NCBI GenBank assembly: GCA_000504425.1
Contig: KI632513.1
Location: forward strand, 3,797,510 to 3,861,509
Origin: Rhodopseudomonas palustris JSC-3b
GTDB taxonomy: Bacteria > Pseudomonadota > Alphaproteobacteria > Rhizobiales > Xanthobacteraceae
Reading direction: 5' to 3'
Length of the DNA stretch: 64,000 nucleotides
Positions 20,066 through 28,891 of this stretch are shown here, one piece after another; the first letter of the stretch is position 1, and every line of letters begins with the position of its first letter. The position numbers and the translations under genes are program-made. Under the pieces are notes generated by a model. It saw only the letters and a program-made list of their open reading frames with translations, had not been told where the DNA came from and made no database searches.

Positions 20066-20250
20066 ATGGCCGATCAGCCCGATGACCGAGAGCAGCCCGA
20101 TCGCCTGACCGAGAGCAGCCCGATCGCCGTGGCGGCAAGGTGAGCGGCACCGACGAGCCGTGGAAGCGGCCGGGGCAGGCGGCGCAAAATCCGGGGCCGC
20201 CGCCAGCCAAGCCCGATCTCGAGCGTTGGCAGGAATCCGATACGCACTGA
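20066..20250 (+). pseudogene. Small gene broken by a 23-bp tandem duplication
   Basis: From ATG 20066 (GGAG nine bases upstream) the frame reads MADQPDDREQPDRL and then stops at 20143. An exact 23-base direct duplication (20083-20105 and 20106-20128) lies inside it. If one copy is removed, a single 53-residue frame runs from 20066 to the TGA at 20248. That frame includes GTDEPWKRPGQAAQNPG and ends PDLERWQESDTH, a tail typical of small conserved proteins in Bradyrhizobium relatives. The duplication is not a multiple of three, so the present copy is frameshifted. It could be real decay, a reversible switch or a sequencing artefact. Confidence 0.7.
20083..20128. repeat. Perfect 23-bp tandem duplication
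   Basis: Two adjacent identical 23-base units, each starting TGACCGAGAGC and ending CCGATCGCC. They are identical at all 23 positions and the flanks do not continue the match. Lack of divergence suggests a recent slippage event. Confidence 0.9.
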
Positions 20251-20294
20251 GCGGCCGCCCACGCGGCCGATCATGATCACTCCAACAAGGGCGC

Positions 20295-21224
20295 TTGCTG
20301 GTGCCGAGCGTGCAGAGTGAACGGTGGCTGATGATCGGCCGCGATGTCGTGCGCGGCGCCGGCCAGCATCGGCTGCTGGCGATTGCGGCCGGCACGGTGT
20401 TCTACGCCATGCTGGCGCTGTTTCCGGCGATCACCGCGCTGGTGTCGAGCTACGCGTTGCTGGCGCAAGGCGACACCATCAATGATCATCTGGCGGCCTT
20501 GTCGGGGCTATTGCCGGCCGACGTTTTTTCGCTGATCCAGCGGCAGGTCGAAGGCGTGCTTGCCAATGGCGAGGCGCGGCTCAGCGTGGCGTTTCTATTC
20601 GGCCTGGGGCTGGCGCTGTGGAGCGCGGCCGGTGGCATGAAAGCCGTTATCGACTCGCTCAATGTCGTCTATGGCGAGGACGAACGGCGCGGCTTCATCA
20701 AGCTGAACGCGGTGGCGCTTGGGCTGACCCTGGCCTTACTGGCGCTGATGCTGGCGGCGATCGGCCTGGTGGTGGCGGTGCCGGTGATCTTGAATCTGGT
20801 CGGGCTTGGCGGGCTGGCTGAGCTGCTGCTGCGCTATGGCCGCTGGCCGCTGCTCGCCGCTTTGGTCGTGCTCGGGCTGGCGGTGCTGTATCGGTTCGGG
20901 CCCGATCATCGCGCGCCGCAATGGCGCTGGATTTCGCCGGGCAGCGTCGCGGCCACGCTGGCCTGGATCGCAGGCTCGGTGCTGCTGTCCTATTACTTCG
21001 CCAATTTTGCCAATTACGACGCCACCTATGGCTCGCTCGGCGCAGCGATCGCGCTGATGATGTGGCTCTGGATGAGCGTGATCGTCACGCTGCTCGGCGC
21101 CGAACTGAACGCGGCGATCGATCAACAGAGCGGCGCATCGGCACCGCAGGCGGGCGGCGCGGCAGAGGCGACCGTCCCTCCGCAGAGGGACGGTGCCGTG
21201 ATCAGACGTGCTGACCGCCGTTGA
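20295..21224 (+). CDS. YihY/BrkB-family inner-membrane protein
   Basis: An integral membrane protein of about 300 residues with six hydrophobic segments and the family features TVFYAMLALFPAITALVS near the N-terminus, GLALWSAAGGMKAVIDSLNVVYGE in the middle and YFANFANYDATYGSLGA followed by a Trp-rich helix near the end. Members were once called ribonuclease BN. A transport or membrane-integrity role is more likely, but it is not settled. The start is uncertain: TTG 20295 and GTG 20301 or 20310 are possible, with ATG 20331 as the shortest option. It follows the stress-type membrane operon in the same direction and may be part of it. Confidence 0.88.
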   Translation: MLVPSVQSERWLMIGRDVVRGAGQHRLLAIAAGTVFYAMLALFPAITALVSSYALLAQGDTINDHLAALSGLLPADVFSLIQRQVEGVLANGEARLSVAFLFGLGLALWSAAGGMKAVIDSLNVVYGEDERRGFIKLNAVALGLTLALLALMLAAIGLVVAVPVILNLVGLGGLAELLLRYGRWPLLAALVVLGLAVLYRFGPDHRAPQWRWISPGSVAATLAWIAGSVLLSYYFANFANYDATYGSLGAAIALMMWLWMSVIVTLLGAELNAAIDQQSGASAPQAGGAAEATVPPQRDGAVIRRADRR

Positions 21225-21981
21225 TGTGGATTTCGGCGCCGTTCACGTAAGACGACGTTTCGGTGCACAGCACATAGATGATCTTGGCCACTTCATCCGG
21301 CGTTCCGAGCCGGCGCAGCGGGATCTGCTCCTCGACGATCTTCTCGGTGCCGGGCGACAGGATCGAGGTGTCGATCTCGCCGGGCGCGATCGAATTGACC
21401 CGCACCCCGACATGACCGAAATCGGCCGCCATTTCCCGGGTCAGCGCCGCCAGCGCCGCCTTCGAGGTGGCGTAGGCCGCGCCCGCGAACGGGTGGACGC
21501 GCGATCCGGCAATCGAGGTGACGTTGACCACCGAACCCTTAGCGGCTTTCAGTTCTTCGATCAGGCCGCGCGCCATCAGGATCGGCGCGAAGAAATTGAC
21601 GCGGAACACCTGCTCCCAGGTGTCGAGCTCGGTGTCGATCGAACCGAGCCGGGCGCCGCCGGCCGCCTTGGGCGAGATCGCGGCATTGTTGACCAGCGCA
21701 TGCAGCGGGCCGCCCTGCAGCCGCTCGCGGATTTCATCGATGCCGCGCAGCGTATCCTCGCGGTCGGCGAGGTCGATCTGGATGTGATCTTCCGGACCGG
21801 CGCCCCACGGGCACTGTTCGGGGAACGGATGGCGCGAACAAGTGATCACCCGCCAGCCGGCGCTGGAAAAACGGATCACGGTGGCATGGCCGATGCCGCG
21901 GCTCGCGCCGGTCAGAATCATCGTCCGCCGCGGCTGGTTGCTGTCGAGCTGCGGGGGCCTCGGTCGTGTTTCGGGGCTCAT
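21202..21981 (-). CDS. Short-chain dehydrogenase/reductase
   Basis: NAD(P)-dependent oxidoreductase of 259 residues. The cofactor motif TGASRGIG (about 24-31), NNAA (about 98-101), the catalytic Ser in VTSIAGS and YATSK (catalytic Tyr and Lys) and the PGEIDT segment are all in place, so it should be active. The substrate cannot be inferred. Its start overlaps the pdxH stop by four bases (ATGA), giving a pdxH-SDR operon. Its 3' end overlaps the brkB 3' end on the other strand by 23 bases. Confidence 0.93.
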   Translation of the reverse strand: MSPETRPRPPQLDSNQPRRTMILTGASRGIGHATVIRFSSAGWRVITCSRHPFPEQCPWGAGPEDHIQIDLADREDTLRGIDEIRERLQGGPLHALVNNAAISPKAAGGARLGSIDTELDTWEQVFRVNFFAPILMARGLIEELKAAKGSVVNVTSIAGSRVHPFAGAAYATSKAALAALTREMAADFGHVGVRVNSIAPGEIDTSILSPGTEKIVEEQIPLRRLGTPDEVAKIIYVLCTETSSYVNGAEIHINGGQHV

Positions 21982-22619
21982 GGATACAACCTTGTCTTGG
22001 TCCAGGGGGAGGCCGGATCAGCCCGGCGGAATTCGATGCGATCATGCAGCCGGAACGGGCGGTCGTGCCAGAATTCGATGCGCAGCGGCGTCACCCGCCA
22101 GCCGCTCCAGCCCGGCGGACGCGGCACGCTGCCGACCAGATGTTTGGCGGCCACCGCCGCAATCGCCTGTTCGAAGGCGAAGCGGCTTTCCAGCGGCTCG
22201 GATTGTTTGCTGGCCCAGGCGCCGATCTGCGCCTGCTTGGGCCGGGTGGCGAAATAGGCATCGGCCTCGGCTGCGGTCACCGGGCTCACCAGGCCGCGCA
22301 CCCGAATCTGGCGGCGCAGCGATTTCCAGTGAAACAGCAGCGCGGCTTTCGGGTTGGCGGTGAGCTCGCGGCCCTTCTGGCTGGCGAGGTGGCTGTAGAA
22401 CACGAAGCCGTCGGCATCAAAGCCCTTCATCAGCACCATGCGGACGTCGGGCAGCCCATCCTCGTCGACCGTTGCCAGCGCCATGCCGTTCGGATCGTTG
22501 GGTTCGCTCTTGGTGGCTTCTGCAAGCCACTCTGAGAACAGCGCAAACGGCTCCTCGGCGGCGGTGAAATCACCAGACGTTAACCCAATTGGGTGTTTGA
22601 TTGAAGGCGCGTCGCTCAT
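21978..22619 (-). CDS. pdxH: Pyridoxamine 5'-phosphate oxidase
   Basis: FMN enzyme that oxidises pyridoxine or pyridoxamine 5'-phosphate to PLP. The 213 residues include the FMN-binding [54 protein letters not shown] and the C-terminal [22 protein letters not shown], all PdxH hallmarks. Length is normal. It is first in a two-gene operon with an SDR and divergent from the lipoprotein gene at 22635, with only 15 bases between the two starts, so promoters must overlap the coding ends. Confidence 0.96.
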   Translation of the reverse strand: MSDAPSIKHPIGLTSGDFTAAEEPFALFSEWLAEATKSEPNDPNGMALATVDEDGLPDVRMVLMKGFDADGFVFYSHLASQKGRELTANPKAALLFHWKSLRRQIRVRGLVSPVTAAEADAYFATRPKQAQIGAWASKQSEPLESRFAFEQAIAAVAAKHLVGSVPRPPGWSGWRVTPLRIEFWHDRPFRLHDRIEFRRADPASPWTKTRLYP

Positions 22620-22634
22620 GCGAGGAGTTCCAGT

Positions 22635-23141
22635 TTGCTCGTCACCACGGTCAGGAGTGCGTTCAGGCCCGATCTATATAGGGCACGGCAACGCATTGGC
22701 CTATCGGCGATCACGCCAAAGCTGGCGCTGATAACAGGCATTGTGGCGAGCCTGGGCGCGGGCGGCTGCAGTTTGTCGCGCACTGAAGACGCCTATGCCA
22801 AGTTCGACGGCCCGGAGGTGACCAGCTCGATCGCCGCCGTGGCACAGTCTGGCAATGGCGAGCCGACCGAGGCCGATCTGGCCTTCGCCCGCAACGCCGC
22901 CTCCGATGTGCTGACCAAGGGCGATGCCGATTCGAGCCAGCCTTGGGAGAATCCCAACACCGGCGCGCGCGGTTCGGTGACGCCGCTGGCCTCGACCTTT
23001 ACGCAGGATGGCCGCCGCTGCCGCAATTTCCTGGCAAGCTATGTCCGCGAGCGCTCGGAGCGCTGGATGCAAGGGGCGGCCTGCCGCACCGCGCAGGGCC
23101 GCTGGGAGATTCAGAGCCTGTCGACCTGGCGCAAGAGCTAA
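22635..23141 (+). CDS. RT0821/Lpp0805-type surface antigen-like lipoprotein
   Basis: A 168-residue exported protein. The N-terminus has a basic stretch, a hydrophobic run ([14 protein letters not shown]) and a lipobox-like LGAGGC with the cysteine at about residue 46. The C-terminal [11 protein letters not shown] ... [12 protein letters not shown] is the conserved cysteine-containing end of the RT0821/Lpp0805 surface-protein family. The start is TTG 22635 with GAGGAG seven bases upstream. A shorter start would trim the long basic N-terminus but none has a better ribosome site. Role is unknown, at the cell envelope. Confidence 0.75.
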   Translation: MLVTTVRSAFRPDLYRARQRIGLSAITPKLALITGIVASLGAGGCSLSRTEDAYAKFDGPEVTSSIAAVAQSGNGEPTEADLAFARNAASDVLTKGDADSSQPWENPNTGARGSVTPLASTFTQDGRRCRNFLASYVRERSERWMQGAACRTAQGRWEIQSLSTWRKS

Positions 23142-23300
23142 GGATTGGCGCTAAGGATTGGCGCAAGAGCTGAGGACAGCGCGCGGTTGCGGCGAATCCA
23201 GTTGCAAAAATGCCACGAAGCCCCCAGATGAAAGCCGCACAGGGGTGATCGCCCCTGCCCAAATTCCTCGACTCTGAATTCCTTGAAGGAGACGTGACGG

Positions 23301-24260
23301 ATGCGCGACCCCTATGAGGTCCTGGGGGTGCCGCGGGATGCCAGCGCTGCCGCCATCAAGAGCGCCTATCGCAAGCTCGCCAAGAAGCACCACCCGGACG
23401 CCAACAAGAACGATCCGAAAGCTGCTGCGCGCTTTGCCGAGGTCAATTCAGCCAATGAGATCCTCGGCGACGAGGCCAAGCGCAAGCAATTCGATCGCGG
23501 CGAAATCGACGCCGAGGGCAAGCCACGCTTCCAGGGCTTCCCGGGCGGCGGCCGTGCGCGCGGTGGTGGCGGCGGCGGTTTTGAGAATTTCAGCTTCCGC
23601 ACCGGGCCGGGCGGTCCGGGCGCGGGCGGCTTTGGCGGCGGCGGCTTCGAAGACATTCTGAGCAGCATGTTCGGTGGCGCGGCGGGCCGCGGTCCGCGCG
23701 GCGGCTTCGACTTCGAGACCGGCGGCATGGCCGCCGACCTCGATCTCAGCGTCTCGATGACGGTGTCGCTGGAAGAATCGGTCAAGGGCGTCGAGAAGCG
23801 CGTGCGGCTGCCGTCCGGCAAGGAGCTGAACGTCAAGATTCCGGCCGGCGTCAGCACCGGCCAGCAGATCCGGCTGCGCGGCCAGGGCGAAAGCCCGCCC
23901 GGCCATCGGCCCGGCGACGTGCTGATCACCATCACGGTGGCGGCCCATCCGTTCTTCAAGGTCGATGGCGTCGATCTGCGGGTCGATCTGCCGCTGACGC
24001 TCTATGAAGCGGTGCTGGGCGCCAAGGTGCGGGTGCCGACCCTGACCGGCGCGATCGAATTGTCGATCCCGAAAAACACCTCGAGCGGCCGCATCTTCCG
24101 GCTGAAGGGCAAGGGCATTCCCAAGCCGGCCGGGGCGGCGGGCGATTTGTTCGTCACCACCCGGATCGTGCTGCCTGATGGCCATGATGCCGAGCTGGAA
24201 GCGCTGATGGAAAAGTGGCGCGACCACCGGCCCTATCATCCGCGCAGCGATCTCGGCTGA
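23301..24260 (+). CDS. DnaJ-class co-chaperone, CbpA-like
   Basis: J-domain protein of 319 residues that would stimulate Hsp70 (DnaK). The J domain (1-70) has the essential HPD at 31-33, followed by a Gly/Phe-rich linker (about 78-130) and the two beta-barrel substrate-binding domains of the DnaJ C-terminus (about 140-310, RLPSGKELNVKIPAGVSTG, KGKGIPKP). The CxxCxGxG zinc-finger of true DnaJ is absent, so this is a type II protein of the CbpA/DjlA-like group. GAAGGAGACG precedes the ATG. It is monocistronic. Confidence 0.94.
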   Translation: MRDPYEVLGVPRDASAAAIKSAYRKLAKKHHPDANKNDPKAAARFAEVNSANEILGDEAKRKQFDRGEIDAEGKPRFQGFPGGGRARGGGGGGFENFSFRTGPGGPGAGGFGGGGFEDILSSMFGGAAGRGPRGGFDFETGGMAADLDLSVSMTVSLEESVKGVEKRVRLPSGKELNVKIPAGVSTGQQIRLRGQGESPPGHRPGDVLITITVAAHPFFKVDGVDLRVDLPLTLYEAVLGAKVRVPTLTGAIELSIPKNTSSGRIFRLKGKGIPKPAGAAGDLFVTTRIVLPDGHDAELEALMEKWRDHRPYHPRSDLG

Positions 24261-24638
24261 GCCGCAAGCCTGCCTGAAACCAAGTGCGGCCTCGGCCGGG
24301 GGATCAGCGCGTCAACCCCGGCCAAGGCCGCTTGCGTCGACCGGCGGATCGAACGCAGCGCCATAAGGGCCCAGCACCTTTGCGCTTTTGCGGCGTGGCG
24401 GTGGTCTGGTCGGTCAAAATCGATGGCCGAATTTTGACTCGCGGCCGCCTGTGCGCCGCACTGACCGCTGCCGTTCAGTCATCACTCGTTGTCTTAAACT
24501 CATCACGCGGCGCGGCGTGATCGTGCGCGTGCCGACCTCGCCATTTCAGCGGATTACCAGGACATCCGCCGGGTTTGGGGCTGTACCGGCCTGCAGCGCT
24601 GGTGTACCCCGTGCCGATCAAGGCAATAGGAGACGGAA
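24261..24638. other. Intergenic stretch upstream of fabI
   Basis: No gene is recognised in these 378 bases. Short open frames (24284-24520, 24388-24660) have no ribosome sites or familiar composition and run into fabI. The stretch should hold the fabI promoter, but I find no clear -35/-10 pair or hairpin. Confidence 0.5.
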
Positions 24639-25460
24639 GTGGCTGACTTCTCGGGTTTGATGCAGGGCAAACGCGGTGTGGTGCTCGGCGTAGCGAATAA
24701 TCGTTCGATCGCCTGGGGTATCGCCAAGGCCTGTCGCGCTCAGGGCGCGGAAATCGCGCTGACGTGGCAGGGCGACGCGCTGAAGAAGCGGGTGGAGCCG
24801 CTGGCCGCCGAACTCGGCGCGCTGCTGATCGGGCATTGCGATGTCACCGATCCGTCGACCATCGATGCGGTGTTCGACGTGCTCAAGGAAAAGTGGGGCA
24901 AGATCGACTTCGTGGTTCATGCCATCGCGTTCTCCGACAAGGATGAGCTCGACGGCCGCTATGTCGACACCACCGCGGAAAACTTCTCAAAATCGATGCT
25001 GATCTCGTGCTACTCGCTGACCGCGATCGCGCAGCGCGCCGAGAAGCTGATGACCGATGGCGGCTCGATCATTACGCTGACCTATTACGGCTCCGAGAAG
25101 TGGATGCCGCATTACAATGTGATGGGCGTGGCCAAGGCGGCGCTGGAAGCCAGCGTGCGCTATCTCGCCGCCGACCTCGGCGAGAAGAACATCCGCGTCA
25201 ACGCGGTGTCGGCCGGCCCGATCAAGACGCTGGCCGCGTCCGGCATTGGCGATTTCCGCTACATCCTAAAGTGGAACGAGTACAACGCGCCGCTGCGCCG
25301 CACCGTCACCATCGATGAAGTCGGCGACAGCGCGCTGTATCTGCTGTCCGATCTGTCGCGCGGCGTCACCGGCGAAGTGCACCATGTCGATTCCGGCTAT
25401 CACGTGGTCGGCATGAAGCGCCCGGACGCGCCGGACATTTCGCTGGGTGGCAAGGACTAA
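24639..25460 (+). CDS. fabI: Enoyl-[acyl-carrier-protein] reductase (NADH) FabI
   Basis: Last reduction of each fatty-acid elongation cycle. The 273-residue SDR-like protein has the FabI-type cofactor region GVANNRSIAWGIA (about 17-29), DCD-like CDVTDP, SFSDKDEL-like flap and the catalytic pair Y159-x6-K166 (YNVMGVAK), with Y149 upstream. Start is GTG 24639, with AGGAGA at the right distance. Length matches FabI. The intact active site predicts an ordinary triclosan-type enoyl reductase. Confidence 0.96.
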   Translation: MADFSGLMQGKRGVVLGVANNRSIAWGIAKACRAQGAEIALTWQGDALKKRVEPLAAELGALLIGHCDVTDPSTIDAVFDVLKEKWGKIDFVVHAIAFSDKDELDGRYVDTTAENFSKSMLISCYSLTAIAQRAEKLMTDGGSIITLTYYGSEKWMPHYNVMGVAKAALEASVRYLAADLGEKNIRVNAVSAGPIKTLAASGIGDFRYILKWNEYNAPLRRTVTIDEVGDSALYLLSDLSRGVTGEVHHVDSGYHVVGMKRPDAPDISLGGKD

Positions 25461-25491
25461 CCGCTTAGTCCATCTCGCGATCAAACACCGT

Positions 25492-25514
25492 ATGCCCGGG
25501 CTGGTCCCGGGCAT
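25492..25514. repeat. Half copy of the dispersed palindromic repeat
   Basis: A perfect hairpin ATGCCCGGG-CTGGT-CCCGGGCAT in the gap between fabI and the phosphatase gene. It matches one arm of the 90-bp element described at 3169 but lacks the CCACGTCTT joint and the second arm. Confidence 0.7.
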
Positions 25515-25541
25515 CACCATTTTAGAGCAAGCTGACTGGCC

Positions 25542-26147
25542 ATGCCCACGATCTATTACATCCGCCACGGCGAGACCGACTGGAACGCTACCGGGCGCTT
25601 TCAGGGCACCCAGGATATCCCCCTCAATGACAAAGGCCGCCAGCAGGCGGTCGCCGCCGGAAAGTTGCTCGGCGAACTGCTGAAGCAGGAGCAGCGCGAT
25701 CCGGCGTCGCTGGCCTATGTGGCGAGCCCGCTCGGCCGCGCCCGCGTCACCATGGAATTGCTGCGCGGCGAGCTGAAACTCGATGCCGCCGACTATGCGG
25801 TCGATGACCGGCTGCGCGAGATCACCTATGGCGCCTGGGAAGGTTTTACGCTCAAGGAGATGGAGCACTCCGACCCGGCGATCTTTGAAGCGCGCCACCT
25901 CGACCGCTGGAACGTGGCGCCGCTGCGCGGCGAAAGCTACGCCGACCGGCTGCCGTTCATCCAGGATTGGGTTCGCTCGCTGCGCACCGATACTGTCGCG
26001 GTCGGCCATGTCGGCACCGCGCGCACCTTGATGGTGGCGCTCGGGCTGAAAACCCCGGCCGAGGCGCTGGAAGGCCCGATTCTGCAGGGCGCGGTTTACG
26101 AGTTCAAGGACGGCGGCCTGACGATCTTTCGCGGCGGGGGCGTTTAA
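25542..26147 (+). CDS. Histidine phosphatase (phosphoglycerate-mutase-like) family protein
   Basis: A 201-residue protein of the branch-1 histidine phosphatase superfamily. The signature RHGETDWN (about 8-15) holds the nucleophile histidine. GRARVTMELL supplies the second arginine, and the proton-donor region GAWEGFTLKEME and the second histidine in VGHVGTARTLM are present. Substrate could be 2-phosphoglycerate, alpha-ribazole phosphate or a small phosphate ester, and sequence alone does not decide. It is a single gene between fabI and aroC. Confidence 0.9.
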   Translation: MPTIYYIRHGETDWNATGRFQGTQDIPLNDKGRQQAVAAGKLLGELLKQEQRDPASLAYVASPLGRARVTMELLRGELKLDAADYAVDDRLREITYGAWEGFTLKEMEHSDPAIFEARHLDRWNVAPLRGESYADRLPFIQDWVRSLRTDTVAVGHVGTARTLMVALGLKTPAEALEGPILQGAVYEFKDGGLTIFRGGGV

Positions 26148-26150
26148 GCG

Positions 26151-26172
26151 CCCCTCCCCGCAAGGGAGGAGG
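26151..26172. repeat. Partial C/G-block hairpin
   Basis: CCCCTCCCCGCAAGGGAGGAGG right after the phosphatase stop is related to the last arm of the element at 15057-15216. It can fold into a short hairpin and may serve as transcript end, but no T-run follows. Confidence 0.45.
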
Positions 26173-26274
26173 ACCAGCGCGCTGTTTGACCCTGCTTTTG
26201 CCGCGGGGTACGAGAGCCCCTAGCGAATAGACCGCGATTGTCGCTGCTGGTTCTCTCACAGGTTGGGCTGCTCC

Positions 26275-27360
26275 ATGTCGTTCAATACCTTCGGCCATAT
26301 GTTCAGGGTCACGACCTTCGGTGAGAGCCATGGCGTGGCGATTGGCTGCGTGGTCGATGGCTGCCCGCCGCTGATCCCGCTGACCGAGGCCGATATTCAG
26401 GGCGATCTCGATCGCCGCCGTCCCGGGCAATCGCGCTTCACCACCCAGCGCCAGGAGCCGGATCAGGTCAAAATCCTGTCCGGGGTGATGGCGCATCCGC
26501 AGAGCGGCGCCCAGGTCACCACCGGCACGCCGATCGCGCTGATGATCGAGAACACCGATCAGCGCTCCAAGGACTATTCCGAGATCAAGGACAAGTATCG
26601 GCCCGGCCACGCCGATTTCACCTATGAGGCCAAATACGGCATCCGCGACTATCGCGGCGGCGGCCGTTCCTCGGCGCGCGAGACCGCGAGCCGGGTTGCG
26701 GCCGGCGCGGTGGCGCGCAAGGTGATCCCGGGCGTGACGGTGCGTGCCGCGCTGGTGCAGATGGGTCCGCACAAGATCGACCGCGGCAATTGGGACTGGG
26801 CCGAAATCGGCAACAATCCGTTCTTTTGCCCGGACAAGGACAAGGCCGCGTTCTTCGCCGACTATCTCGACGACATCCGCAAGGAAGGCTCGTCGATCGG
26901 CGCGGTGATCGAAGTGGTCGCCGAGGGCGTGCCGGCCGGGCTTGGCGCGCCGATCTATGGCAAGCTCGATAGCGATATCGCCGCGGCGCTGATGAGCATC
27001 AACGCGGTGAAGGGCGTCGAGATCGGCGACGGCTTTGCCACCGCCGAACTGACCGGCGAACAGAACGCCGACGAGATGCGCGCCAGCAATCAGGGGCCGC
27101 TGTTCCTCTCCAATCATGCCGGTGGCATTTTGGGCGGCATTTCCACCGGGCAGCCGATCGTGGCGCGGTTCGCGGTCAAGCCAACCTCGTCGATCCTGAC
27201 GCCGCGCAAGACCATCGACCGCAGCGGCACGGACACTGAGATTCTGACCAAGGGCCGGCACGACCCCTGCGTCGGCATTCGCGCGGTGCCGGTCGCCGAA
27301 GCCATGATCGCCTGCGTGCTCGCTGATCACTGGCTGCGCCATCGCGGCCAGGTTGGTTAG
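26275..27360 (+). CDS. aroC: Chorismate synthase
   Basis: Final step of the shikimate pathway: converts EPSP to chorismate with reduced FMN. The 361 residues have the three AroC signatures: GESHG near the start (16-20), a central stretch including [19 protein letters not shown], and the late RSGTDTEI-like segment with KGRHDPCVG. The ATG 26275 is preferred over the in-frame TTG 26263 because family members begin MSFNTFG. Length is normal. Monocistronic. Confidence 0.96.
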   Translation: MSFNTFGHMFRVTTFGESHGVAIGCVVDGCPPLIPLTEADIQGDLDRRRPGQSRFTTQRQEPDQVKILSGVMAHPQSGAQVTTGTPIALMIENTDQRSKDYSEIKDKYRPGHADFTYEAKYGIRDYRGGGRSSARETASRVAAGAVARKVIPGVTVRAALVQMGPHKIDRGNWDWAEIGNNPFFCPDKDKAAFFADYLDDIRKEGSSIGAVIEVVAEGVPAGLGAPIYGKLDSDIAAALMSINAVKGVEIGDGFATAELTGEQNADEMRASNQGPLFLSNHAGGILGGISTGQPIVARFAVKPTSSILTPRKTIDRSGTDTEILTKGRHDPCVGIRAVPVAEAMIACVLADHWLRHRGQVG

Positions 27361-27399
27361 TCAGTCTTGCGTGATACCAACGTTCTTCAAGGGTGACCC

Positions 27400-27488
27400 G
27401 TCATGCCCGCGCTTGTCGCGGGCATCCACGTCTTGAGTGGCCTGCAACATGAAAGACGTAGATGGCCGGGACGAGCCCGGCCATGACG
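27400..27488. repeat. Dispersed nested-palindrome repeat, copy C
   Basis: Arms GTCATGCCCGCGCTTGTCGC at the left and ACGAGCCCGGCCATGACG at the right, joined by CCACGTCTT ... AAGACGTAG. Compared with copy A the two arm types are swapped, so this copy is in inverted orientation. It lies between aroC and clpS, whose transcripts converge. Confidence 0.85.
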
Positions 27489-27501
27489 CGTGTTCGGGTC
27501 A

Positions 27502-27807
27502 CTATTCCTCCGGTTCGGTGGTGAAGCGTAGCGGATAGCCCTTGGCGCGGCCGGCGTCGCTGGCGCGGGTCGCCTTGGTTTCGGCGATGTCGCGGCTGAA
27601 CACCGCGACCACGCACACCCCGCGCTGATGCGCGGTCAGCATCACCTTGGTGGCCTGATCCTCGCTCATGCGGAATTCAGCCTTGAGCACCTGCACCACG
27701 AATTCGCGCGGCGTGTAGTCGTCATTGATCAGGATGACTTTGTGCAGCCGTGGCCGCTCGATCTGCGGCTTGGCGGTGCGGGCACGCTTGACGATGACAG
27801 GGCTCAT
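27502..27807 (-). CDS. clpS: ATP-dependent Clp protease adaptor ClpS
   Basis: Adaptor that delivers N-degron substrates to ClpAP. The 101 residues show the ClpS core with VILINDDYTPREFVVQVL (DDYTP forms part of the N-degron pocket), the MSEDQATKVMLTAHQRGVC helix and the VFSRDIAETKA strand-helix. Start ATG 27807 has GAGGG upstream; longer frames to 27885 lack support. ClpA is not adjacent. A single copy is seen here, while many alphaproteobacteria have two. Confidence 0.94.
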   Translation of the reverse strand: MSPVIVKRARTAKPQIERPRLHKVILINDDYTPREFVVQVLKAEFRMSEDQATKVMLTAHQRGVCVVAVFSRDIAETKATRASDAGRAKGYPLRFTTEPEE

Positions 27808-28028
27808 GCAATGGTCCCTCACGGATCGACGAAGCGGCGCGATTGTTACAAGCTCCGGCGCGATCAGCAACCGCGCGGTGAGCACTGATCGTCGCTGCAG
27901 CGCACAGTATCGCGCCGTTTAACTGCATTGTGATCGGGAACCGGCGTTGATCCATACTGCGGCTGAAATTTCCGTGTCAGCATCGCGTCAATCAGCGCGC
28001 GTTGCGCGCGCGACGACGGGAGAGCCGC

Positions 28029-28880
28029 ATGAACTGCTGGTCCTCGTTTGCCGCCGTGCTGCTGACCAGCGCAGCGGCGCTGCTGAGCGCGGATGCCGCG
28101 CCCACCCCCAGCTCCCTGTCGCCGATCAACTCTGCCGGCGCCCGCGACCCCAACGCTGTCGATGTCGAATTGGTGCTGGCGGTCGATATTTCCTACTCGA
28201 TGGATATCGATGAACTGGCGCTGCAGCGCGAGGGCTACGCCCAGGCGCTGCAATCATCTGAGTTCCTGCAGGCGCTGAAAAGCGGCCCGACCGGCCGGAT
28301 CGCCATCACGTACTTTGAATGGGCGGCGTCCAGCGATCAGAAGGTGGTGGTGCCGTGGCAGGTGATCGACGGGCCGGAATCGGCCGATGCGGTCGCGGCC
28401 GTGATCCTCAATACGCCAATCCGGCGCGCGTCGCGCACCTCGATTTCCGGGGCGATCAGTTTTGCGGTGCCGCTGCTGCAGGACAATTCCTATCACGGGT
28501 TGCGGCGCGTGATCGACATTTCCGGCGATGGGCCCAACAACAATGGCGCGCCGGTCACCAGTGCGCGCGACGCCGCGCTGCAGCTCGGTATCGTCATCAA
28601 TGGCCTGCCGATCATGGTCAAGGAGCCGTCCTACTCGACCATGGATATCAACGACCTCGACATCTACTACGAGGATTGCGTGATCGGCGGCCCCGGCTCA
28701 TTCGCGATCGCGATCAAGCATCGCGACAAGTTCAAGGACGCGATCCGCTCCAAGCTGGTGATGGAGGTCGCGGGGCTGAGCCCTGACCGTCTGGTGCAGC
28801 CGGTCGCCGAAACCAGGCGCGAGCCACGGGTGTCGTGCCTGGTCGGCGAAAAGATCTGGGACGATCGCTGGGGCAAATGA
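28029..28880 (+). CDS. DUF1194 secreted von Willebrand A-like protein
   Basis: A 283-residue exported protein. A signal peptide (about 1-23, ending near LLSADAAP) precedes a VWA-like domain with the metal-site motif D53-I-S55-Y-S57 in VDISYSMD. The segments YFEWA and ISGDGPNNNGAPVTSARDAAL are typical of DUF1194. The fold binds divalent metal and protein partners, and the partner is not known. GGGAG precedes the ATG. It faces the RNA methyltransferase gene end-to-end with 11 bases between the two stops. Confidence 0.9.
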   Translation: MNCWSSFAAVLLTSAAALLSADAAPTPSSLSPINSAGARDPNAVDVELVLAVDISYSMDIDELALQREGYAQALQSSEFLQALKSGPTGRIAITYFEWAASSDQKVVVPWQVIDGPESADAVAAVILNTPIRRASRTSISGAISFAVPLLQDNSYHGLRRVIDISGDGPNNNGAPVTSARDAALQLGIVINGLPIMVKEPSYSTMDINDLDIYYEDCVIGGPGSFAIAIKHRDKFKDAIRSKLVMEVAGLSPDRLVQPVAETRREPRVSCLVGEKIWDDRWGK

Positions 28881-28891
28881 GGGGCAGCGGT

